From Algoriphagus sp. A40 (lineage in GTDB: Bacteria > Bacteroidota > Bacteroidia > Cytophagales > Cyclobacteriaceae), in NCBI RefSeq assembly GCF_002002735.1, contig NZ_MUNY01000060.1:55568-119567 (forward strand): a stretch of 64,000 bases of DNA, given 5' to 3'. Positions 44,965 to 53,109 of the stretch are shown piece after piece; the stretch's first letter is position 1, and every line of letters starts with the position of its first letter. The notes beneath the pieces were generated by a model that was not told the origin of the DNA, ran no database searches, and saw only the letters and a program-made list of their open reading frames with translations. Position numbers and translations under genes: made by a program.

Positions 44965-45366
44965 ATGAAAAACAATTCAGTTACCAAATTGCTGTGTTTG
45001 ATGCTGTTGATTTTTGCCTGGATGGCATATCCAATCGAGCTCCAAGCGCAAGAAACTGTCCATGATAAGGTGGACGAAATGCCCGTGCCTCCGGGAGGGA
45101 TGGAAGGCCTAACCGACTACATGATCAAAACCCTGAAATATCCAAAGGACGCCCGAAAAGCGGGAATCGAGGGTAAAGTCATGGTCACCTTTGTAGTCAG
45201 AGCCGACGGTACTGTTACCAACTCCGAAATCCTACAGGGAATCGGGAAAAGTTGTGATGAAGAAGCGCTGCGGGTGGTCGACAACTTTGGCACCTGGACT
45301 CCGGGAAAACTGGATGGGAAAGCAGTCGCCACACAAATGGTTCTGCCTATCCAGTTCAAGTTGTAA
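44965..45366 (+). CDS. Secreted single TonB C-terminal domain protein
   Basis: This 133-residue protein consists of a signal peptide (ending IELQAQ) and one TonB_C domain (MPVPPGGMEGLTDYMIKTL, AGIEGKVMVTFVVRADGTVT, SCDEEALRVV, TQMVLPIQFKL). It is the most diverged of the four copies. It ends the array, 54 bp after the preceding gene, and a bidirectional terminator follows. Confidence 0.8.
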   Translation: MKNNSVTKLLCLMLLIFAWMAYPIELQAQETVHDKVDEMPVPPGGMEGLTDYMIKTLKYPKDARKAGIEGKVMVTFVVRADGTVTNSEILQGIGKSCDEEALRVVDNFGTWTPGKLDGKAVATQMVLPIQFKL

Positions 45367-45389
45367 ACATTGCTAAACCAATTATTACT

Positions 45390-45428
45390 AAAAAAAGCCT
45401 CAAAACGATTCGTTTTGGAGCTTTTTAT
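45390..45428 (+). terminator. Bidirectional terminator between the TonB array and the M14 peptidase gene
   Basis: A stem GC-(ct)-CAAAACGA/TCGTTTTG-(ga)-GC with A and T tracts on either side separates the converging genes. Confidence 0.8.
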
Positions 45429-45452
45429 TTGGGAAGTATATCCGAAATCGAA

Positions 45453-47996
45453 TCAATTCATATTCTCCCCATGGAAAATGGCATTCAAAAACAGTTTGTT
45501 CGTCCCAAACCAAGTCCCGCGGAAGTTTGGACTGTCGAAGAAATGTACCACCCGTCCCTGACCAACGGATGAAATGACAACTCCAGCGCTGAGTTTCAGT
45601 TTTTCCAGATTGGTTTTGGAGATATAGCCTCCCAAATGCGGATCAGCGGAATATTTCACCGGTGTCAAATACTTATCAGCGGACGGTTTGATGAAAATAC
45701 TTGTGTTGCGGTACACAGGTAAGGTCTTACTGTGATAGCCATAGGCAATTGGATGTGTCAGATCCAACTCAGCCATGTAAATACTTCCGCCTACTTCCTT
45801 GGCACCTTCAAAATCATTTCTCACACCAAATGGAAGTGAATCAGCTTCTTTTGGTTCTTCCTCCAAAGTGACAGGAGCCTCTTTGGTAATTTCTTTTTGA
45901 TTCAGCCAAAGGGAAGCACTTTTCATCGAAATGACTGTTCCGCCTCGGTTGATCCAATCTTTCAAATGACTGACCTGTCCTTCGGAAAGTGAATTGTAGC
46001 TCCCGCTTGGGAGAATGAGCGTGTTGTAATCGAAGAGGTTGATTCTGGCAAATTGATCGGAATTAACTTTGGTGATTGGCATTCCAAGCTGCTGGTCCAT
46101 CAGGTTCCAGATTTCGCCAGCCTCATTGGCATTGATTCCATTTCCCACCATCATCAGGACCTTTGGTTGCTGTATAGCAGAAACCAGATTAGAACCTAAA
46201 TCGATTCCACTGAGGTTGAGTCCGGTTTGCACTGTATAGACTTTCTGGGCGTTTTTGGCGGCCAGTTCTTTCAGCTTGGCAGAGACTTCTTCAGGTTTCA
46301 ACTTTTGGAAACCCATCGGAATCATCATGGTTCCAGCCGAGAAATCGATTTTTCCATCTTGAGTTTGGGAGGAAAATGCTCGGTGAATTGCTTCAACATG
46401 AATTCCCGCCTTTTGCATCTCAAACAACATCTTTGGGGCATAATAATCCGACCAGTCGATCAGGTAGGCGTAAGCTTTTCCTTCTGGGAAAACATGATTT
46501 GCTTTAGGAGCTTCTTTGATCTCGGTTCCAGCTTTAGCAGAACCAGCAGAAGAAAAAGGAATCCCATAAGCCGCTGCCATTGTCCAGGCTGAGGCGTCAT
46601 AAAATACTGAGTCGGCAAACTCTTTCTCGTACTCAAACATCGTCCTTACCATTCGGTATTGAGGCTGATTGGTTGGCACGATCCAGGATTTTCCTTTTTT
46701 GTAGGATTGGCCAGCAACTGTGACATCAGCCGAGTTTTCATAGACTTTGATCTTGTGATCTAGGAGAAACTTCACAAATAGTCGGTTTCTGCTTTCGTCA
46801 AATTCATCTCCGAAGACATAGCTTTTTGCGGTGTCTTTTGCACCTTCAGCCACTGCGGACTCAAAAAATTCCCGCAAGTAATCATGCATATACACCCGAT
46901 TGTCCAGAGCTGCTTCCATCGTCGCCAAGGAGTTTACCACATGGTTTCGGATGGTGAAAGCAAAAGTGATATCTCCTCGCTGACTGCTTTGCACGTGACC
47001 TCTAGAACTTGCGGTTTCAAATACCAGACCCAAACCTCCATGGATGTCCGGATAGGTTGAGCCGTAGCCCGGATAGCTGTTGTCAAAAACCTCTTTTGTC
47101 CAATACAGGCTACCGATCTGATCCATGTATTTGGCGAAATACTTGGCAAAACGTGGATTGATGTCATCATAGTTTTTTCTCGGAACGACTGGATTTTCAG
47201 AGCCAAAGGGCTTGGTCGGTTCGAAGAAATAGGTGCTGTTAGTGCCCATTTCATGGAAATCGGTGGTCACGTTGGGATACCACTGATGGTACCATTCCAC
47301 TTTCACGCGGGATTCCGGATGTGCCAAAGGAAGCCAATCCCGGTTTAGATCAAACCAATAATGGTTGGTTCTCCCGCCTGGCCAAGCTTCGTTGTGCTCA
47401 CGATCCATTGGATCTGCAACAGGAGGGAAGCCTTTGTTGGAATTGGCCCAAAGACTATGTCGGTCGCGTCCGTCAGGGTTCAGGGTCGGATCGATGTGGA
47501 CGACTGAGTTTTCTCTTAGATTTTTTGCCAAATCCGACTGAGAGGCCATCAACCAATAGGCGGTCAACATAGCAGCTTCTGCGGAAGAAGGCTCATTTCC
47601 ATGGACTCCATATCCTAAGTGGACGATGGAAGGCATGGAATTCACATCCGGTTTTGCCTGATTGGGGTCTGCAAGTTGGAGCTGCTTTTGGCGGATTTGC
47701 TCCAGATTTCCCATGTTGGAAGCGGAGGCAATGGTCAGAATGACTTTTGGTCGGTGTTCGTGGGTATATCCGATAGTTTGAAGCTGGGCGAGTTCACTGA
47801 CCTGATCCAGCTTTTCAAAGTACTTCACAATGAGATCATAGCGGGTATGCCAATCGCCAACAGGATATCCCAAAAACTGGGAAGGGGATGGGATGGCTGG
47901 ATCAAATTTTTCCCCGGGGAAATAATAGTCCTCCTGTGCGAAGGTGAATTGGCCGAGAAATAAGGTGAAAAGCAGCCAGAGTAAAGTTTTTTTCAT
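45453..47996 (-). CDS. M14 family zinc carboxypeptidase, secreted
   Basis: This 847-residue protein has a signal peptide (LLFTLFLGQFTFA) and an M14 catalytic domain: zinc ligands H132 and E135 in YGVHGNEPSSAEAA, the substrate motif NPDGRDRH (residues 173-180) and the third ligand H248 in TTDFHEMGTNS. The C-terminal half (from about 480) is a large extension including a glutamine-amidotransferase-like strand pattern (NTLILPSGSYNSLSEGQVSH) common to this secreted Bacteroidota subfamily. It probably digests peptides outside the cytoplasm. It is monocistronic on the minus strand. Confidence 0.87.
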   Translation of the reverse strand: MKKTLLWLLFTLFLGQFTFAQEDYYFPGEKFDPAIPSPSQFLGYPVGDWHTRYDLIVKYFEKLDQVSELAQLQTIGYTHEHRPKVILTIASASNMGNLEQIRQKQLQLADPNQAKPDVNSMPSIVHLGYGVHGNEPSSAEAAMLTAYWLMASQSDLAKNLRENSVVHIDPTLNPDGRDRHSLWANSNKGFPPVADPMDREHNEAWPGGRTNHYWFDLNRDWLPLAHPESRVKVEWYHQWYPNVTTDFHEMGTNSTYFFEPTKPFGSENPVVPRKNYDDINPRFAKYFAKYMDQIGSLYWTKEVFDNSYPGYGSTYPDIHGGLGLVFETASSRGHVQSSQRGDITFAFTIRNHVVNSLATMEAALDNRVYMHDYLREFFESAVAEGAKDTAKSYVFGDEFDESRNRLFVKFLLDHKIKVYENSADVTVAGQSYKKGKSWIVPTNQPQYRMVRTMFEYEKEFADSVFYDASAWTMAAAYGIPFSSAGSAKAGTEIKEAPKANHVFPEGKAYAYLIDWSDYYAPKMLFEMQKAGIHVEAIHRAFSSQTQDGKIDFSAGTMMIPMGFQKLKPEEVSAKLKELAAKNAQKVYTVQTGLNLSGIDLGSNLVSAIQQPKVLMMVGNGINANEAGEIWNLMDQQLGMPITKVNSDQFARINLFDYNTLILPSGSYNSLSEGQVSHLKDWINRGGTVISMKSASLWLNQKEITKEAPVTLEEEPKEADSLPFGVRNDFEGAKEVGGSIYMAELDLTHPIAYGYHSKTLPVYRNTSIFIKPSADKYLTPVKYSADPHLGGYISKTNLEKLKLSAGVVISSVGQGRVVHFFDSPNFRGTWFGTNKLFLNAIFHGENMN

Positions 47997-48219
47997 GTGA
48001 TTATAATTGATTTTTCAAGGTCAAATGGAATTTCGCATTGTTATGAATCATCACTTTGAGTGAGGCTTGAGTTTTGCTCGATTTCATGGGTGGTTATTTT
48101 TTGAAAAGTAAAAAATGAAATTATCAAATCCAGCAAAAATCCATCAGTGGTTTTCCAATTCACGGCTTTTTTCCTGTTATTTATCGGGTTAACATTCATT
48201 TCCTAAAATAATCTATTGT

Positions 48220-48987
48220 ATGAAGAAGCAGCTAGTTGCTATCGCATTCTTGGCAGCAGGACTTTCTATAAGTTCTTTATCCCAGGCCCAAGAGCAAACC
48301 CCTCCAAAATTACCGCCACAGGCTACTGAGTTTTACACGCCTGTTCCACCGAAAATCACCGCTGGAACACAAAACAATCTTCCGCCTTCAGATGCGATCG
48401 TACTTTTTGACGGAAAAAACCTAAATGGATTTGTCAGCGCGAGAGAAGGCAACGGCCCAGCAGAATGGCTGATTGAAAATGGGGAATTGGTTGTGGTCAA
48501 AGGAAAAGGCGATATCCAATCCAAGCAGGCATTTGGTGATGCGCAGTACCACCTGGAATGGTCCGCACCGACAGAGATCGTAGGCGAAGGTCAGGGTCGA
48601 GGCAACTCAGGATTTTTCCTGATGGGAATTTACGAAGTGCAGGTTTTGGACAGCTACGAAAGCAAAACTTATACTAACGGCCAAGCTGGAAGTATCTACA
48701 AGCAGCATCCTCCTTTGGTCAATCCCCTGAGAGCTCCGGGTGAGTGGAACTACTACGACATCATCTTCAAGGCTCCGAGATTTGACAAAAACGGCATGGT
48801 AACCTCTCCGGCGACAGTGACTTTGCTGATCAATGGCGTGTTGGTACAAAACAATGTGATCCTCAAAGGCCCAACCGAATACATCGGTATTCCAAACTAC
48901 AAAGCACATGCTGAGGCCCTTCCGATCAAAATGCAAGACCATGGCAATCCGGTAAGATTCAGAAACATCTGGGTAAGACCTTTGTGA
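48220..48987 (+). CDS. DUF1080 (3-keto-disaccharide hydrolase type) secreted protein
   Basis: This 255-residue protein has a signal peptide (ending SLSQAQ) and the DUF1080 fold: SDAIVLFDGKNLNGFVS, AEWLIENGELVVVKGKGDIQ, GRGNSGFFLMGIYEVQVLDS and VRFRNIWVRPL. It shares the core of the protein at 5010 but is diverged. The Gfo/Idh/MocA oxidoreductase gene follows 190 bp later on the same strand; the two types of enzyme act together in the oxidation and cleavage of 3-keto-sugars in some bacteria, so a joint role is plausible. Confidence 0.85.
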   Translation: MKKQLVAIAFLAAGLSISSLSQAQEQTPPKLPPQATEFYTPVPPKITAGTQNNLPPSDAIVLFDGKNLNGFVSAREGNGPAEWLIENGELVVVKGKGDIQSKQAFGDAQYHLEWSAPTEIVGEGQGRGNSGFFLMGIYEVQVLDSYESKTYTNGQAGSIYKQHPPLVNPLRAPGEWNYYDIIFKAPRFDKNGMVTSPATVTLLINGVLVQNNVILKGPTEYIGIPNYKAHAEALPIKMQDHGNPVRFRNIWVRPL

Positions 48988-48993
48988 TTTACG

Positions 48994-49143
48994 AAGTACG
49001 ATTTTGGATTTACGAGGCTTTCGGCAGAGTTGAGATAGCTTTCTAATTCAATCCTCTTTGATTTGAAAGAAAAAAGTTCAATTCAGAAAACAAAGAATGA
49101 TGCTATTCTCAGCCTCGTAAATCGTAAATCTGAAATCGTACTT
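48994..49143. repeat. Long inverted repeat between the DUF1080 and oxidoreductase genes
   Basis: The left arm (48994-49019) and right arm (49111-49143) are complementary in two blocks of 13 and 11 bases (AGCCTCGTAAATC and AAATCGTACTT in the right arm), with a 9-base segment in the right arm where the left has two. The spacer is 91 bp. Related AAATACGAAG/ACGAAATACGAG units occur at 50560-50581. It may be a dispersed intergenic element. Confidence 0.6.
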
Positions 49144-49177
49144 TTTAAACAACTAATAACCCAATAACCATCTATCT

Positions 49178-50518
49178 ATGTCCTCAAGAAGACGATTTAT
49201 ACAAAATACCATGCTGCTGGGTGCAGGGCTGAGTATGCCTTCCATCCTGACCGCATCCGACTTTGGCCGGTTTACCCGCAGCATCGGACCCAATGACCAG
49301 ATCAATTACGGCCTGATCGGCTGTAAGGGAATGGGTTGGTCCAATATGAATGCCCATTTGAAAATCCCACAGGTCAACTGCGTGGCTTTGGCAGACGTGG
49401 ATCAGAGTGTCCTCGATCAGCGAACCGAGGATGTATTCAAGCTCCGAGGCACGAGACCGAAGCAATACAAAGACTACCGCAAGCTCCTTGAAGACAAGGA
49501 TATCGATGTGGTGATTATCGGAACACCGGATCACTGGCATTGCTTGAACATGGTAGATGCCGTCTCTGCAGGCAAACATGTCTATGTCGAAAAGCCGATC
49601 GCCAATACGATTGAAGAGTGCCAGATTATGGTAAAAGCTCAGGAGCGCTACGGAAAAGTCGTGCAAGTTGGACAATGGCAGCGTTCAGGTTCCCAATACG
49701 ATGAGGCTATTCAATATGTGAAATCCGGCAAGCTTGGCCAGATTCGATTGGTGAAATGCTGGGCTTATCAGGGTTGGATGAAGCCCGTTCCGGTTGTGCC
49801 AAATGGCCCCGTGCCAGCTGGTGTCGACTATGATATGTGGCTTGGTCCGGCTCCGAAAAGGGAATTCAACGCCAACCGTTTTCACTTCAACTTCCGCTGG
49901 TTTTGGGATTATGCGGGTGGCTTGATGACGGACTGGGGCGTGCATGAGATTGACATCGCATTGTATGCAATGGGCGTAAGTGCGCCAAAATCCGTGATGG
50001 CCTCCGGTGGCAAGTTTGCCTACCCGGATGACGCCTCCGAAACTCCAGATACGCTTCAGACGGTGTATGAATACGACGGATTCAATATGCTTTGGGAACA
50101 TGCCACAGGCATTGACGGAGGAAATTACGGCACTACAGAAGGCATCGCTTTTATCGGCAATAATGCAACTTTGGTCGTGAATCGTGGAGGATGGAAAGTA
50201 ATCCCAGAAACCCAGACAGTCGATGGCAAGAAGGAAAACAAGATTGAGGAAGTTCCCCATACCAAACCCAAGGGTTCTGCTTTGGAGCTGCATGCGGTCA
50301 ACTTTGTCGAAGCCATGACTGCAAATGATCCTAAATTATTGAAGTGTGCGATTCAGACCGGTTCGGTAGCTGCGATCAATGCCCAAATGGGAAATATCGC
50401 CTATAAGACTGGCAAGAAAGTGTATTGGGATGCGACAAAAAACATGTTCACTGACTCAGAAGCCAACCAGCTGATGAAGGCCAATTATCACAATGGCTGG
50501 AATGTGCCGAAGGTCTAA
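49178..50518 (+). CDS. Gfo/Idh/MocA family oxidoreductase with Tat signal
   Basis: This 446-residue NAD(P)-dependent oxidoreductase has a twin-arginine signal (SSRRRFIQNTMLLGAGLSM), a Rossmann fold (INYGLIGCKGMGWSNM), the EKP motif at residues 138-140 (YVEKPIANT) and the substrate-domain sequence WFWDYAGGLMTDWGVHEIDI. Family members oxidise sugars at C3 or related positions; the exported form is common in Bacteroidota. It is followed by a terminator and preceded by the repeat region after the DUF1080 gene. The actual substrate is unknown. Confidence 0.88.
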   Translation: MSSRRRFIQNTMLLGAGLSMPSILTASDFGRFTRSIGPNDQINYGLIGCKGMGWSNMNAHLKIPQVNCVALADVDQSVLDQRTEDVFKLRGTRPKQYKDYRKLLEDKDIDVVIIGTPDHWHCLNMVDAVSAGKHVYVEKPIANTIEECQIMVKAQERYGKVVQVGQWQRSGSQYDEAIQYVKSGKLGQIRLVKCWAYQGWMKPVPVVPNGPVPAGVDYDMWLGPAPKREFNANRFHFNFRWFWDYAGGLMTDWGVHEIDIALYAMGVSAPKSVMASGGKFAYPDDASETPDTLQTVYEYDGFNMLWEHATGIDGGNYGTTEGIAFIGNNATLVVNRGGWKVIPETQTVDGKKENKIEEVPHTKPKGSALELHAVNFVEAMTANDPKLLKCAIQTGSVAAINAQMGNIAYKTGKKVYWDATKNMFTDSEANQLMKANYHNGWNVPKV

Positions 50519-50520
50519 CA

Positions 50521-50556
50521 TCATTGCGATCCGTCTAGACGGAGAAGCAATCTCAT
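50521..50556. repeat. CATTGCGA...GAAGCAATCT intergenic repeat with palindromic centre
   Basis: CATTGCGA, a perfect 14-bp palindrome TCCGTCTAGACGGA (50530-50543) and GAAGCAATCT. A longer relative with the same outer sequences lies at 62324-62391. Confidence 0.55.
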
Positions 50557-50580
50557 AGGAAATACGAAGAACGAAATACG

Positions 50581-50610
50581 AGCCCTCCGAAGAGATTTGG
50601 GGGGCTTTTT
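50581..50610 (+). terminator. Terminator of the oxidoreductase gene
   Basis: AGCCCTCC and GGGGGGCT form an 8-bp stem (one G-T pair) with a 10-nt loop, followed by TTTT. It lies about 60 bp after the stop. Confidence 0.75.
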
Positions 50611-50998
50611 AATTTTGTTCCGGGATTACCCCAAGCTGAATCAGCAAAAATCCGGGCTCCAAAGAAATCCTCTGAATGCTGAAATCTGCTGTTGCGGTTT
50701 TCTCTTTTTGTGGCAGAAATGAAAACGGATCGATTTTAAGTTGCCTTTGCTTTTTATCCCATAGAATGCCTTCTTTTTCGAATTTGACAAACCATTTTAC
50801 CAGAAGGTTTTTCCAAAAGCCCATGTTATATCCCACTACAATAGACCTTTTGGTAAATCCCAGGATTTTACAGGAAACTTCAGCTTTTGGATGAAATACG
50901 GTAAATTTTTCTGGACCGGTAATGACAAAGCTGATTTCTGAACCTGAATATTTTTCGGCTAAAAATTGGAGTTCGGTTTCAGTCAGTTTGAGTTCCAT
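50609..50998 (-). CDS. Hypothetical protein
   Basis: This 129-residue protein has no signal peptide and no family that I recognise. It is mainly beta-strand-like with a basic central segment (KNLLVKWFVKFEKEGILW) and a Lys-rich half. The composition and the ATG at 50998 are normal for a real gene, and the terminator at 50581 lies just beyond its end. The following 450-bp gap separates it from the TldD-like gene. Confidence 0.5.
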   Translation of the reverse strand: MELKLTETELQFLAEKYSGSEISFVITGPEKFTVFHPKAEVSCKILGFTKRSIVVGYNMGFWKNLLVKWFVKFEKEGILWDKKQRQLKIDPFSFLPQKEKTATADFSIQRISLEPGFLLIQLGVIPEQN

Positions 50999-51449
50999 AG
51001 GAATATCATATAAAAGCTTCGCTGCAAGTTACCGATCCGCTTGGAATTGCTAACTAGCTGATCTGATAGCTTCTGGATTTCTTATCGCTGAAGAAAGTTT
51101 CCATGGCATTGATTTTGTTTTCAGGAAAAACCTGATTTTCAGAAAAATCCTCTATTTAGCCTGATCCTAATGGATTTTTCACCCCTGTTTCAAAAAATTC
51201 AGGGCTTCCAAACTGAATTTTTCCCGTCAGATAAACCCATTTTACCGCAATTATAACATTCCCGTTGAATTGAGTGGTGAATAGGATTACATTTAAGCAA
51301 CAGGAAAATCAACTAACCATCTTACTAACAATTCTTGAAATTGAGCCTGAACATGCGAATCTCTGAGGTAAGACAAGCCAAGAGGCGAGATTCTCCCAAA
51401 ATGGATTCCTGACAGGCTAAGTGTTCAAGAGAAAAACTAGTTTTAAAAA
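50999..51449. other. 451-bp intergenic region without a gene
   Basis: I see no convincing reading frame. It holds the start region of the hypothetical gene (minus) and, on the plus strand, the promoter-like site at 51265-51295 before the TldD-like gene. Confidence 0.5.
51265..51295 (+). promoter_or_regulatory. Promoter-like site before the TldD-like gene
   Basis: TTG (51265-51267), a 20-bp spacer and TACATTTA (51288-51295, one mismatch to TAnnTTTG). The leader to the ATG would be about 150 nt. Confidence 0.35.
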
Positions 51450-53093
51450 ATGAAAAGAAGAGATTTTATTCACCTATCCGGCTTGGGACTTGGTGCCCTG
51501 ATGACTCCCGGAGTCATGGCGATGGGAAATCCCGTCTCAGCCGAGCGGCTGATTGAGCCCGGGATCGACGCGGCCGCCAAGAAGCTCCTTGCCGATACTG
51601 CGCTGAACGCCACAAAGGCAAAAGGAGCGACTTACACTGATGTGCGTATCGGGAGATACCTATCTCAGAGTATTTTCACCCGCGAAAAAAACGTCCAAAA
51701 CATTGCCAATACCGAGACCTTCGGGGTGGGCATTCGGGTCATTGCCAATGGAACTTGGGGCTTTTCGGCCACTTCCGATGTGACACCTGATGGAATAAAA
51801 AAATGCGCAGAGACTGCAGTGGCTATCGCCAAGGCAAACTCCAAACTCCAAAAAGAACCAGTCGTATTGGCACCCGAAAAGGGCTATGGCGAAGTGACCT
51901 GGAACACGCCGATCAAGAAAAACGCAATGGCTGTGCCGGTGAAAGAAAAAATTGACCTGATGCTGGCTGCCAACAACGCGGCAATGGACAATGGGGCCGC
52001 TTTCGTCAATTCGGCTTTGTTTATGATCAATGAGCAAAAATATTTCGCTTCTACAGACGGATCCTATATTGACCAGGATGTTCACCGCTTGTGGCCAAAC
52101 CTTACCGTGACCGCTGTGGACAAAGCTTCTGGAGGCTTCCGTTCCAGACAGGGCCTAAGCACCCCAATGGGTATGGGCTATGAGTACATGGATGGCACGC
52201 CTTCAGAAAAAATTCCAAATGCGGCAGGCTTCAATAGCTACAGGTATTCTTACGACATGGTCGAAGATGCCATCACCGCAGCCAAGCAGGCCAAAGAGAA
52301 AATCACTGCCAAATCTGTCGTGCCGGGTAAATATGACCTGGTGCTTGATCCGGATCACTTGGGTCTTACGATCCACGAGTCCATCGGTCACCCGCTGGAA
52401 TTGGACAGAGTTTTGGGTTATGAGGCTAACTACGCCGGAACGAGCTTTGCCACGCTGGACAAGTGGAAGTCAGGCAATTTCAAGTATGGCTCTGATATCG
52501 TCAATGTCATAGCTGACAAGACTCAGCCATATTCTCTGGGCAACATGGGCTATGACGATGAAGGGGTAAAGTGTAAAGAGTGGGACCTGATCAAAGACGG
52601 CGTTTTGGTCAATTATCAGGCGATCAGAGACCAAGTGGGAATTTTGGGTGAAAAGGAATCCCATGGCTGCTCATTTGCCGACAACTGGAGTTCTGTTCAA
52701 TTCCAGCGTATGGCCAATGTATCCTTGAAACCAGGGAAAGAAAAAATGAACCCTATGGACATGATCAAAAATGTAGAAAAAGGAATCTACATCTTGGGAA
52801 GAGGATCCTTCTCAATTGATCAGCAGCGATACAACTTCCAGTTTGGCGGGACGGTTTTCTACGAAATCAAAAATGGGGAGATTGTAGGCATGCTCGAGGA
52901 TGTGGCTTATCAGTCCAACACCCAGGAGTTTTGGAATTCCTGCTCTGCGATTTGCGACAAAGACGACTACCGATTCATGGGTACTTTCTTTGACGGAAAA
53001 GGGCAACCATCTCAGTCATCTGCAGTATCTCACGGAAGTTCGACTACCCGCTTCGATGGAGTGAATGTCATCAACACTGCAAGAAGTATCTAA
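51450..53093 (+). CDS. TldD-like metalloprotease with Tat-type signal
   Basis: This 547-residue protein belongs to the TldD/PmbA family; TldD is the catalytic subunit of a heterodimeric metalloprotease that degrades unfolded peptides. The HExxxH zinc motif is LTIHESIGHPLEL (residues 309-314). The N-terminus (KRRDFIHLSGLGLGALMTPG) looks like a Tat signal, so the protein is probably exported, unlike the cytoplasmic E. coli form. The partner gene starts 16 bp after its stop and the two are one operon. Confidence 0.88.
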   Translation: MKRRDFIHLSGLGLGALMTPGVMAMGNPVSAERLIEPGIDAAAKKLLADTALNATKAKGATYTDVRIGRYLSQSIFTREKNVQNIANTETFGVGIRVIANGTWGFSATSDVTPDGIKKCAETAVAIAKANSKLQKEPVVLAPEKGYGEVTWNTPIKKNAMAVPVKEKIDLMLAANNAAMDNGAAFVNSALFMINEQKYFASTDGSYIDQDVHRLWPNLTVTAVDKASGGFRSRQGLSTPMGMGYEYMDGTPSEKIPNAAGFNSYRYSYDMVEDAITAAKQAKEKITAKSVVPGKYDLVLDPDHLGLTIHESIGHPLELDRVLGYEANYAGTSFATLDKWKSGNFKYGSDIVNVIADKTQPYSLGNMGYDDEGVKCKEWDLIKDGVLVNYQAIRDQVGILGEKESHGCSFADNWSSVQFQRMANVSLKPGKEKMNPMDMIKNVEKGIYILGRGSFSIDQQRYNFQFGGTVFYEIKNGEIVGMLEDVAYQSNTQEFWNSCSAICDKDDYRFMGTFFDGKGQPSQSSAVSHGSSTTRFDGVNVINTARSI

Positions 53094-53109
53094 CCACAAC
53101 AAGAGCATT

